Assembly: GCA_963580285.1 (NCBI GenBank)
Contig: OY757019.1
Coordinates: 65,926,587 to 65,990,586, forward strand
DNA length: 64,000 nt
Direction of reading: 5' to 3'
Source of the DNA: Lucinisca nassula
Lineage: Eukaryota > Mollusca > Bivalvia > Lucinida > Lucinidae
Of this stretch, positions 23,149-31,071 are shown one piece after another (the stretch's first letter is position 1; each line of letters begins with the position of its first letter). Position numbers and translations under genes: made by a program. Under the pieces are notes generated by a model. That model was not told the origin of the DNA. It saw only the letters and a program-made list of their open reading frames with translations, and ran no database searches.

Positions 23149-25234
23149 TAGACCTGAATCACTGGTTAATATTCAGATAGTTTACAGGGGTCACGGTTTT
23201 CCTTTTAAGAGGCGCGACTTTTTTATTTATTTATTTATTAATTTTATTTTTTCCCTGGCAAGAAGAACGGCAGTGAACAATTTAGTTGAAGATAAAAGAT
23301 GCGTGTTTAATCAAAATATATACTCAGTCAAAAAAGTTCCTATACCTAAAATTGCTTCTGTTACTACAGCCACTACAGATAAAAACTACACAAAGTTTGT
23401 TATGTTTTGATAAGAAGAGTCATTTTTCCGTGCAAAAGCACCATTCGCTTTTGTTTTCGTAAACACATCATCGCAGACTATTGCTTTAAACACCCAAAGG
23501 GTCACTGTACCATTTTCGCAGAGAAAATCATTAAAACATGCTATGATTTAACATCACAAAATTTCCCTGTACCCTACATGTCTAAAATTTGATACATGTG
23601 ACATTTCTTTAGATACCATTTGCGTCTATTCACAAAAGATTTGGAACTTTAGTTGCATCAGCTACGAGAAACAGGCTATCACATATTGACCTCCAATTCT
23701 TAGAAGTTGCGGCAAAGGCTGCTTTCAATGGGAACTCCATAGAAAATCGCAATCGATAGTGCTACATGTTACATTAATTTTCTGTATTTTTTACCATCAC
23801 GATGAACAGTAAATGTGGACACAAAGCGTTTTTTTGAAAAAAATGCAAAAATTGATTGACAGGTTTAAAAATTACAGCAGTTCGAAAACTGCTATATTTT
23901 TAATTGCAAGGGAGATAATTTGAGAATTTCACAAATTAAAACCTCGCTTTTTGTGCGAGATCATGAGATATTGTAAAAGTAAAGTGTTATTGTATAGATA
24001 ACCCTCTTTCGCAACATTCTGACAGGACAGCGATAAGAATTGTGTGGCTATTTTCTATAAATACCATGATTTCCGACACGTATATATATAGTCGCGTGGA
24101 TTTCAGCATGAAAAAACTCCTGTGCTTTATTAATTTGGATCGATTGTTATCAGTCGACACCCCAGAAAGAAGGGGGGGGGGGCTTACAATAGAACCTTCA
24201 AGTTGTTTAATCTATGTTTTAGTGTAATATATCTAAATTTAGTCAGTTTTTCTGCTTCCTTCTGTCCATCTGGGAAATGTATATGCAAACATTCAGCGTA
24301 TCTTTTTCTTTCTTTCATCCTAATCAAAATTACAAAGTTTGCTGTTGTTGCTGTTATAGACAGAAGGAAGGAAAAAAACTGCTCAAATTTAGTTATATTA
24401 CACTAGAACATAGATTAAACAACTTGAAGGTTATATTGTAAGTCCCCCTTCTTTCTGGGTGTCGACTGATAACAATCGACCCAAAGTTATAAAGCGCAGG
24501 AGCTTTTCCATGCTGAAGTCCACGTGTCGGAAATCCAGGTTATTTATAGAAAATATCCTCACAATTCTTATCGCTGTCCTGTCAGAATGTTGGAAAGAGA
24601 GTTATCTATACAATCTGGACTGGAATCATGGATTGGGTTTGGCAAACAGTGTAGACCCAGATCAGATGCCTCATAAAAGCATAAAAGGCACCGATCTTCA
24701 TAGAAAATTAAACAGTTAGGAAAATGGCATGCGGTCTATAACTTGCAAGACACCACTAATAGATGTAAATGTCAAATTATGCCAATTAAAAACAAGTGCA
24801 TGCAAGACGCTGTGGAATCTTGTCTCAGCATGGATAATTAACAATAATTGGTGCAAAGGGCAAGTTACTCTCTAAAACAAAGAGACTAAAAATGTGCTAA
24901 TTAACAGTTTCCCCACATATACGGTGCATCGACATATGTACTTGCAGTGATATCTAACTAAGCGTGTGACCTCAGCGAGGCAAAATGGGACCTCTTTTCT
25001 GAACCCATATAATTACGCGCCCAAAATCGCTAAGAAAAGAGATAAGCAGTTAATATTTTGATCAAACACGCATCTTTTATCTTCAGTTAGCTTGTGCACT
25101 GTCGTTCTTCTTGCTAGGGAGAATATAATAAGTAAATAATTAAATAAATAATTAAAATAAAAAAAGTCGCGCCCCTTAAAAGGAAAACCGCGACCCCTGT
25201 AAACTATCTGAATATTTACCAGTGATACAGGTCT
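23149..25234. mobile_element. Nested foldback element
   Basis: Outer inverted arms (23149-23312 and 25057-25234) share 'tagacctg(a/t)atcactgg', 'attcagatagtttacagg' and 'gataaaagatgcgtgtt'. Inner inverted arms (23990-24266 and 24359-24613) share 'acattctgacaggacagcg' and 'gattgttatcagtcgacacc' around a 92-bp loop. Unpaired stretches between arms hold a family E repeat (left) and a family F piece (right), so insertions have hit each side separately. I see no transposase and no clear target duplication. Confidence 0.75.
23325..23650 (+). repeat. Family E repeat
   Basis: Pairs with 61478-61810: 'gtcaaaaaagttcctatacc', 'tttaaacacccaa(a/t)gggtca' and 'attcacaaaagatttggaac' occur in the same order. 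Both copies share a short open frame (IYSVKKVPIP), of unknown meaning. Confidence 0.7.
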
Positions 25235-25301
25235 AGTTCAGAAGACTCGCTACATCAAAGAGATATGGCTGATGGGTTTGTTTACGTGCATTGATATTAG
25301 G

Positions 25302-25575
25302 CCCCCGCCCATTGGGGATTGAAGAAATACATGGGCTGCATGATGCTTCCACGCAGAGCTGAATCCGACCCGCACACGTGTACTGGTAAACCGCTTATAT
25401 GATCTAAGCTTGCCCAGGCAAAGCGGTGCGAGTCCATGCCATGTCCATGCTTATAAACCCTATTGGTTTCATTGGGCGACAGGACTTGAGATGTCATTTC
25501 ATCTCAATGTCGGGTAAAAGTCCCATAAAATTGGAAGCAACGTCTCCAAAATGACCTATACAGTGTTGACGGGGA
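25302..25575 (+). mobile_element. SINE family A
   Basis: Starts 'gcccccgcccattggggatt' and carries 'ggcttgcatgatgcttcc'-type signatures. It ends at 'gtgttgacggggac' without the usual (CAAA)n tail. Confidence 0.85.
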
Positions 25576-25619
25576 CTAAAATGATGCATGTTTTATAAAT
25601 ATATCTGCAAGCTCAAAGA

Positions 25620-26395
25620 AATTGCACGACCCGCGACTGAAGTCGGTTGATTTTCTAAGAGTGCCCTAAAATCACCGTGTCAGTCTGTCTGTCTGTCTGT
25701 CCGTCCGTAACCCGTTTGTGAAAATTGGTGATAGTGACTTAACCGCTTGGAATATTTAAACAATTTTTGGCATACTGGTAGATATCAATGAGATCTAACC
25801 AATGAATTTGCGAAATATTACATTCCATTTAGTATAGCCTCGCCGAGGCAAAAAATGTGAAAATTTTCGAACTGCTTCTCAACGGAAACCGTTGGGCCGA
25901 TTGAAGTCAAATTTCATATGGCGCCTCTATGGGATGGGGGAAACCAAAAATTGCTCATGGGGTCCAGGTCACATGACCAAAATGGCCGCCAAGCCATATA
26001 TTGTCTGTCTGTCTGTCCGTCCGTAACCCGTTTGTGAAAATTGGTGATAGTGACTTAACCGCTTGGAATATTTGAACAATTTTTGACATACTGATAGATA
26101 TCAATGAGATCTAACCAATGAGCTTGCGAAATATTACATTCCATTTAGTATAGCCTCGCCGAGGCGAAAAAAACGTAACCCGTTTGTGAAAATTGGTGAG
26201 AGTGACTTAACCGCTCGGAATATTTAAACAATTTTTGGCATACTGATAGATATCAATGAGTTCTAACCAATGAACTTGCGATATATTACATTCCATTTAG
26301 TATAGCCTCGCCGAGGCGAAAAATGTGAAAATTTTCGAACTGCTTCTCCTCGGAAACCGTTGGGCCGATTGAAGTCAAATTTCATATGGAGCCTC
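25620..26395 (+). repeat. Tandem array interrupted by the Polinton, left part
   Basis: Unit landmarks are 'gtccgtaacccgtttgtgaa', 'tagtatagcctcgccgaggc' and 'gttgggccgattgaagtcaa'. The 'gtaaccc' landmark occurs at about 25707, 26023 and 26174. The last unit is cut at 26395 and resumes at 44600. Confidence 0.9.
26390..26395 (+). other. Polinton target-site duplication, left
   Basis: AGCCTC directly precedes the element and is repeated at 44600-44605. An intact array copy reads 'ggagcctctatgggatgggg', so the duplicated hexamer is clear. Six bases is the usual Polinton duplication length. Confidence 0.95.
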
Positions 26396-26739
26396 AGTAG
26401 GGTAAAAAGGGGGGGGGGGCCAATCTAGTCCTCAGGACTAGATTCCACCCTCTGACGTCATATCCGGCGGCCATCTTGGATCACGTGACATCCGGTCGGC
26501 CATCTTGGATGACGTACATCCGGCCGCCATATTGAACCGTCGTCACGTCCTGTCAGCCATCTTGGATGACGTCATAACGCGCCACTTGTATCGCGGTCGA
26601 GTTTATCGCTTTTGAAAAAAACGCGCCATTTTTTTCGCGCGCTTTCGTGTGGGTTAAGTATGCGTCATTCGATCGGTCTCTTTTGTTCCCGTATACTATT
26701 TTTATCCTCGAGTAGACTTTTTGGCGCCGCGAGGACAAA
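26396..26739 (+). repeat. Polinton left TIR
   Basis: It pairs with 44256-44599. Near the tip is a palindrome with 11-base arms, AATCTAGTCCT and AGGACTAGATT, and a 1-base centre. It is followed by four imperfect ~27-bp units with CCATCTTGG (one reads CCATATTG), two TGACGTCA, and one CACGTG. Weaker similarity extends inward to about 26820, suggesting the TIR was once longer. Confidence 0.95.
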
Positions 26740-26837
26740 GGCATAACATCAAATAACATCGTTTGCGGTGGCTGTGGAATGCGAAACCAGTTTAAACCGG
26801 TTCTCATTCCATTTATAGAACTTGTGTCTCGCCTTAC

Positions 26838-26845
26838 TATATAAG
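26838..26845 (+). promoter_or_regulatory. TATA box upstream of the first Polinton gene
   Basis: TATATAAG lies about 115 bp before the ATG at 26960, just inside the TIR. Its position fits a core promoter for the left gene block. Not otherwise tested. Confidence 0.5.
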
Positions 26846-26959
26846 AGTGACTTTGGGTATCCGTTCAGAACATGTTTAAATTTCAACCTGTATACGATGT
26901 CTTAATCGCAACGAGATTTACGTTTATAAGCTAAGTGTTTGCGGAAATAAATCCACATA

Positions 26960-27229
26960 ATGGCACAGGCGCAGTTGGACCTCGTTAATTTCAGTTTATC
27001 TAGACCAGAAATTTCAAGATTGTGTTGCCAAGTGGATAAAAGAAAAATCGTATGTTGGATTAATAGCGACCTTTCTTTGACCGTGAACAGGATAAACAGT
27101 TACACTCAAATTGAAATAAAAGAAGGAAGAAGGAAATCTTTACTCTCTTTGGAACAATTTGAGGCTCTGTGCGACTTGAAGCTCGGTGTACAGCTTTTGG
27201 ACTCTTTTTTAAGAGGCAACCTGGAGTAA
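26960..27229 (+). CDS. Small PC4-like protein (89 residues)
   Basis: First gene inside the left TIR. Residues about 29-72 have a beta-rich stretch (YTQIEIKEGRRKS) followed by LLSLEQFEALCDL. That resembles the C-terminal ssDNA-binding fold of transcription coactivator PC4 ('..DIRE..GKKGISLTLEQWE..'). If right, it could bind ssDNA during protein-primed replication or act in transcription. The match is by eye and short, so the family is tentative. The ATG is the first after the TATA box. The next ORF starts 8 bases after its stop. Confidence 0.6.
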   Translation: MAQAQLDLVNFSLSRPEISRLCCQVDKRKIVCWINSDLSLTVNRINSYTQIEIKEGRRKSLLSLEQFEALCDLKLGVQLLDSFLRGNLE

Positions 27230-27237
27230 AAACTAAT

Positions 27238-27408
27238 ATGCTTCTGACATTAATGTATTTGTTTCACCAATATGTGGCTAAAACTTTCATTCCCTTCTAC
27301 AAACTGAAGTTCGAGTCCAGAGAAGCGGCCAATCGTTTAATAGAGTTATACGAAAATGACCCTGAGGCGTTTTATAAGCTTTCGTCGCCGCTCGTATCTT
27401 TCATTTAG
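27238..27408 (+). CDS. Hypothetical 56-residue protein
   Basis: The start is taken at the ATG just after the preceding stop; an upstream extension of the frame would overlap the previous gene. The N-terminal third is hydrophobic and aromatic (MLLTLMYLFHQYVAKTFIPF), the rest charged, ending KLSSPLVSFI. I do not recognise it. Tight packing between two genes supports it as real. Confidence 0.45.
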   Translation: MLLTLMYLFHQYVAKTFIPFYKLKFESREAANRLIELYENDPEAFYKLSSPLVSFI

Positions 27409-27454
27409 ATTTCATACAAGTAGTACAATAAACAATTTTTGAGGCCGTATAAAT

Positions 27455-27847
27455 ATGGATATTACTACAGATCAGCGGTTATATAGCATGAAAATGTATC
27501 AGGATAGACTTTTGACATTTCACAACTGGCCGAAACAGATTATACCAAACAAATACGCCTTGGCACAAGCAGGCTTTTACTATACGGGACAGAGCGATTT
27601 TACGCTTTGCTTCGCTTGCAGTCTTAAAGTCGGCCAATGGGAGAGGCAGGATAACCCATGGGATGAACACAAGCGACTTTCTCCGGGTTGTGTATACTTA
27701 AAGATGGTCGGTTACGGAGAATGCAATCATGACAAGAACTCTAGGGAGAGCAGTAAGAAAATCACATTCGGAATACCTATGACTTCTAATTCAGTGGAAC
27801 GGCCGGAGGCCAGGTTTTGTTTTTCGGAAAAAGTTAAATGTGAATAA
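27455..27847 (+). CDS. BIR-domain protein (IAP-like), 130 residues
   Basis: One complete baculoviral IAP repeat lies at residues about 15-82. It has TFHNWP (21-26), LAQAGFYYTG (36-45), and zinc ligands C52, C55, H72 and C79 in the canonical CX2CX16HX6C spacing, with the conserved PW and EH. There is no RING. BIR proteins bind caspases or pro-apoptotic IBM peptides, so an anti-apoptotic role for the element is a fair inference, but binding residues were not compared. Its stop overlaps the next start (TAATG). A TATA-like 'gtataaat' sits just upstream (27448). Confidence 0.92.
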   Translation: MDITTDQRLYSMKMYQDRLLTFHNWPKQIIPNKYALAQAGFYYTGQSDFTLCFACSLKVGQWERQDNPWDEHKRLSPGCVYLKMVGYGECNHDKNSRESSKKITFGIPMTSNSVERPEARFCFSEKVKCE

Positions 27848-28242
27848 TGGAATTACACACCACAGACTGCACATGTGACTATTTGCTCCAACAACTGACA
27901 TTATTTTATGCCGAGGCAGTAAAGGACAAAATATTCGCGATGTCTCACCAAATGTGCATCGGTTGCCAAACGGGACATTTGTCACAGACCAACCATAGTT
28001 GTATCATGTTAACTTATGAACAGAAGTTGCGGCGTTATTTCGCACTAGTCCTGCGAAATATAGACGAACAATATGTCGTTCAACGATGGAAAAATGCTAT
28101 CGTCTGTAGTTGTTGTTATAACTTTCTCGTAAGAAAAGTGAACAGTTCCATTTGGAGGGACACCAAATTAAAGACTTCGCAGTGGCGGACAAAACTGTAT
28201 CAGACGGCTTTGCGAATGATGCATTTGGAGAAGAGATTTTGA
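27847..28242 (+). CDS. Cys/His-rich protein with CxxCx3Hx2Qx2HxC motif (131 residues)
   Basis: Overlaps the BIR stop by one base. Residues 37-52 contain C-x2-C-x3-H-LSQTNH-x-C, likely a zinc site. A second cluster, CSCC, is at 87-90. It also has an early CTC and a basic helical C-terminus. I recognise this layout as one that recurs in animal Polinton-type elements but know no function. A poly(A) signal AATAAA at 28334-28339 follows, closing this gene block. Confidence 0.7.
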   Translation: MELHTTDCTCDYLLQQLTLFYAEAVKDKIFAMSHQMCIGCQTGHLSQTNHSCIMLTYEQKLRRYFALVLRNIDEQYVVQRWKNAIVCSCCYNFLVRKVNSSIWRDTKLKTSQWRTKLYQTALRMMHLEKRF

Positions 28243-28333
28243 TATTTTGTATTGTAACCTTTGTTTATTCATGTTTATGTGTATAAAGTTTTAGCTTCAC
28301 CACTTATAATCAGAACGCCATATTTTCTTTATC

Positions 28334-28339
28334 AATAAA
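28334..28339 (+). terminator. Poly(A) signal after the BIR/zinc gene block
   Basis: AATAAA 92 bases past the stop at 28242. It lies upstream of the integrase ATG, so the two are probably separate transcripts. Confidence 0.45.
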
Positions 28340-28452
28340 TATTGTGAACCTATTCCGTTATGCGTTCTTTTTGTAGTTATTCCACGTATATCACCAATAA
28401 ATATTGCGTTTCCCGTTCTGATACCTTAGTTGTCCATCATTGGTGCTCAAGT

Positions 28453-29583
28453 ATGGATAAAGAAAAGGATAAACTCTTGGAAGAGTATTACTTTAATGCG
28501 ATTAATCCGGCTGCCTTCTCAGGCCCTCAGAAACTATTCAGAGTTTTGAAAAAGCAATATCCCGGAATATTCAGTTTTCACTATATCAAAAAATGGTTGA
28601 ACAATCAGGATGCCTATTCCATTCAAAGACAAGTGCGCCGCAAGTTTAAAACACCAAATGTGCGAGTGTCATCTATCGACGAGCAATTTCAGGCAGATCT
28701 GGCTGACGTGTCTAATATCAGTAAATTCAACTCGGGAATAAATTACTTACTCTTCGTGATTGACGTCTTTTCTAAATACCTCTGGGTTAAACCGTTGAAA
28801 AATAAGACGGCAAAGTCCGTTATAGAGGCCATGGCATCCATTTTACGAGTCAGAAAACCAAAAAAATTACAGACAGATAAAGGGGCAGAATTTGTTAATC
28901 GGTGGTTCAAAAAATTAATGGCTGACCATGATATATACTTTTTTACTACTCACAACGTTCCAAAGGCCAGTATAGTCGAACGGAGTCAGCGCACATTCAA
29001 GGCCTCTCTCTATAGATTTATGAGAAAGAAAAGAACGTATCGTTTCATTGACCATCTTGATGAGTTGGTTGCTAGCTATAACGCTAGCCCTCATAGAAGT
29101 TTGAATTATTTATCCCCTAAAGAAGTCAATGAAGACAACGAAGCCGACGTGTGGGCCAATATGTATTTGAAAAAGCCGGAACTTAAAAGAAAACCGAAAA
29201 TGACACGCTATAAACCACCGATTAGATTCAAGAAGGGTCAGTTAGTGCGTGTCAGCTTACATAAAAGGCCATTCGTAAAATCATACGATGACCAGTTCAG
29301 TACCGTAGTGTTTAAAGTGGCTTCTGTGAAACTGATCCAAGGCTTCCCTATGTACAAATTGCAGGATCTCAAGCAAAATACTATTCAAGGCCAGTTTTAC
29401 AATTCTGAGCTTTTAGCAGTTAATAAGGATGCGGATAGTTTATGGTTTATAGAAAAGGTTTTAAAGAAGCGGAGGCGTGGAGGAAAACTGCAATACTTTG
29501 TAAAATGGGACGGATTTCCAAACCAATTTAACAGCTGGGTAGACAGTGACTCTGTCATTGATAAAACTGAACAAGACGCGTGA
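28453..29583 (+). CDS. Polinton integrase, RVE-type DDE core with C-terminal chromodomain
   Basis: Catalyses end joining of the TIRs to target DNA. I chose the ATG at 28453 (MDKEKDK). The frame stays open upstream to 28360, but that part is Cys/aromatic-rich and overlaps likely promoter DNA. The catalytic triad is D in FQADLADVS, D in QTDKGAEF and E in ASIVERSQRTF. The SH3-like region has KPPIRFKKGQLVRVS. A chromodomain closes the protein (WFIEKVLKKRRR...YFVKWDGFPNQFNSWV), as is usual in Polintons. All catalytic residues are present and the frame is intact. Confidence 0.96.
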   Translation: MDKEKDKLLEEYYFNAINPAAFSGPQKLFRVLKKQYPGIFSFHYIKKWLNNQDAYSIQRQVRRKFKTPNVRVSSIDEQFQADLADVSNISKFNSGINYLLFVIDVFSKYLWVKPLKNKTAKSVIEAMASILRVRKPKKLQTDKGAEFVNRWFKKLMADHDIYFFTTHNVPKASIVERSQRTFKASLYRFMRKKRTYRFIDHLDELVASYNASPHRSLNYLSPKEVNEDNEADVWANMYLKKPELKRKPKMTRYKPPIRFKKGQLVRVSLHKRPFVKSYDDQFSTVVFKVASVKLIQGFPMYKLQDLKQNTIQGQFYNSELLAVNKDADSLWFIEKVLKKRRRGGKLQYFVKWDGFPNQFNSWVDSDSVIDKTEQDA

Positions 29584-29585
29584 AC

Positions 29586-30038
29586 ATGGAGCGGTACGTC
29601 TACATCCGAAGTGATCAAAGTAATCACTATTTTTCGGACAACGAAGTCTATAAGTTTAAAGTTCACTTATCCACTCCATTATATTTGACCGGTGTTTGGA
29701 AGGTTGGACTCGTGGAATTCGAAGCTCGTCGAGGGAAATCTAGAATATTGAAGAAAGATGATAAAGCTGTCTATGTCTTTGCTAATATTTGTAAAGACAG
29801 CATTTTGGATGGTACAGAAAAACCATTGCTGCGGAGATTACAGATGAATGAAAAGAATGGTTGGAGTTACATTTTTGACAAACCGATCTACCTTCCCGTG
29901 AAAAGAAAGGAAATACTTGAATTAGAAATTTATATAAAAGTCGTTGATGACGATTTTGCTACATTCTTAGAGTCTCCCGCGTATTTGACACTTCACTTTA
30001 AGCGCTATCCATTTTTCATGGACATTGATTCTGTGTAA
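29586..30038 (+). CDS. Candidate minor capsid/penton-like protein, short (150 residues)
   Basis: The start is the ATG 3 bases after the integrase stop; an upstream GTG is unlikely. The N-terminus YVYIRSDQSNHYFSDN, followed by F-x-V-x-L, PLYLTGVWKVGLVEFE, matches in pattern the opening of proteins I know from Polintons as presumed minor capsid proteins. The body is beta-rich (ELEIYIKVV, YLTLHFKRYPFF). It is much shorter than those relatives as I recall them, so it may be a reduced form or another virion protein. Confidence 0.5.
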   Translation: MERYVYIRSDQSNHYFSDNEVYKFKVHLSTPLYLTGVWKVGLVEFEARRGKSRILKKDDKAVYVFANICKDSILDGTEKPLLRRLQMNEKNGWSYIFDKPIYLPVKRKEILELEIYIKVVDDDFATFLESPAYLTLHFKRYPFFMDIDSV

Positions 30039-30062
30039 TTATACATGTAAATAAGCGACATT

Positions 30063-30413
30063 ATGGAAAGGTCTCAAGCATTCTTACGCATTCATTTCCT
30101 GATTGCCCTCAGAAATGCCAGTGCACCAATCAGGTACCAGATGATCGAGAACATCACTCCAGGCCAAATGGATGCCATAACGGAGGTCACATACCACGTG
30201 GTCAACGCCATTATTCCTACATTAGTAGTTGATAGAGACTATTTTAGACGATACCGATTGGCCTTAAGAATACTAGCTAGTCAAATGACATCTTTTAATG
30301 TGAAAAGACGAGTATTACTGCGACGTAATTCTAGTACCATTGTTCCCAGACTACTGAGCACATTTTATTTGTCAAGGACTATTCGTTACATAGCTCGTTC
30401 TCGAGAAGAATAA
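30063..30413 (+). CDS. Small helical protein, paralogue of 34150-34461 (116 residues)
   Basis: Predominantly helical. Features FLRIHFLIALRNAS, RYQMIENITPGQMDAITEV, and a basic KRRVLLRRNSS before a hydrophobic VPRLLSTFYL. The order F-L-R, MI..IT..Q..A, R.LL..P.L is shared with the protein at 34150. I do not know the function. Placement among virion genes suggests a structural or core role. Confidence 0.65.
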   Translation: MERSQAFLRIHFLIALRNASAPIRYQMIENITPGQMDAITEVTYHVVNAIIPTLVVDRDYFRRYRLALRILASQMTSFNVKRRVLLRRNSSTIVPRLLSTFYLSRTIRYIARSREE

Positions 30414-30552
30414 ATATGCCAAAAGTTCAGGAATATAACAGCGGTCGAGGAGGAACACATATAAAGCAATGAGCATTATTTATTTCATCACAGTTTGTGT
30501 TTTAACGTTGTAATCTACGCTTCTTTCCTATATCGATGAAGAAAAAACTACA

Positions 30553-31053
30553 ATGAATCTCTCAAAATCATACGTACCCGATCCACAAAAATGGGTGAGG
30601 TTCTACAAGCATGTGGCTGAGGGAAAAATTAGATTGAATTCCACCAATCAAATGAGAGGTGGTGGTAGAGTTTCACATTCCTTTATTGCGCCCATTGACA
30701 AGTACCTTAAACAGTACGAAGATTCTATGTCGAAAGTACCACCTGTGAAACTGGTATCCAGCACCGAACAAATGGTAGATCAAGCCAAAAGTGAATTGAA
30801 AAGGGAGGGTGAAGATTTAAAAAAGGTAGTACAGGCGATCAAGAGTCAGACACGATCAAAGCGTCAAACAGACAAGTCATTTAAAAGGGACAAACTTAAA
30901 AGTGACAAAATTAAAAGGTCACCGCATAGTGGTAAAGTGAAAAAAGGAAGGAAGAAGATAAGGGCAACAAACCAGGAACAAATCGGTGGGAAGAAAAGCA
31001 GACGAGACAACAGTAATAAGTTGATTCATCTCGCCTTAATCGATAAAAAGTAA
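30553..31053 (+). CDS. Very basic protein with possible maturation-protease site (166 residues)
   Basis: N-terminus PDPQKWVRFYKHVAEGK, then MRGGG at residues 34-38. This fits the adenovirus-protease consensus (M/I/L)xGG-x. A Lys/Arg-rich tail follows (about residues 96-166). The composition resembles viral DNA-condensing core proteins. It lies directly before the capsid gene. A TATA-like 'acatataaag' at 30459 precedes it. The core-protein role is inference. Confidence 0.65.
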   Translation: MNLSKSYVPDPQKWVRFYKHVAEGKIRLNSTNQMRGGGRVSHSFIAPIDKYLKQYEDSMSKVPPVKLVSSTEQMVDQAKSELKREGEDLKKVVQAIKSQTRSKRQTDKSFKRDKLKSDKIKRSPHSGKVKKGRKKIRATNQEQIGGKKSRRDNSNKLIHLALIDKK

Positions 31054-31071
31054 CTGGAAAAAAAGCTGAGA

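Noticed and set aside
28360..28452. Integrase start at 28360
   Set aside because: The extra 31 residues look like promoter/UTR translation and include a second 'ccaataaatattg' near-repeat of the upstream poly(A) region.
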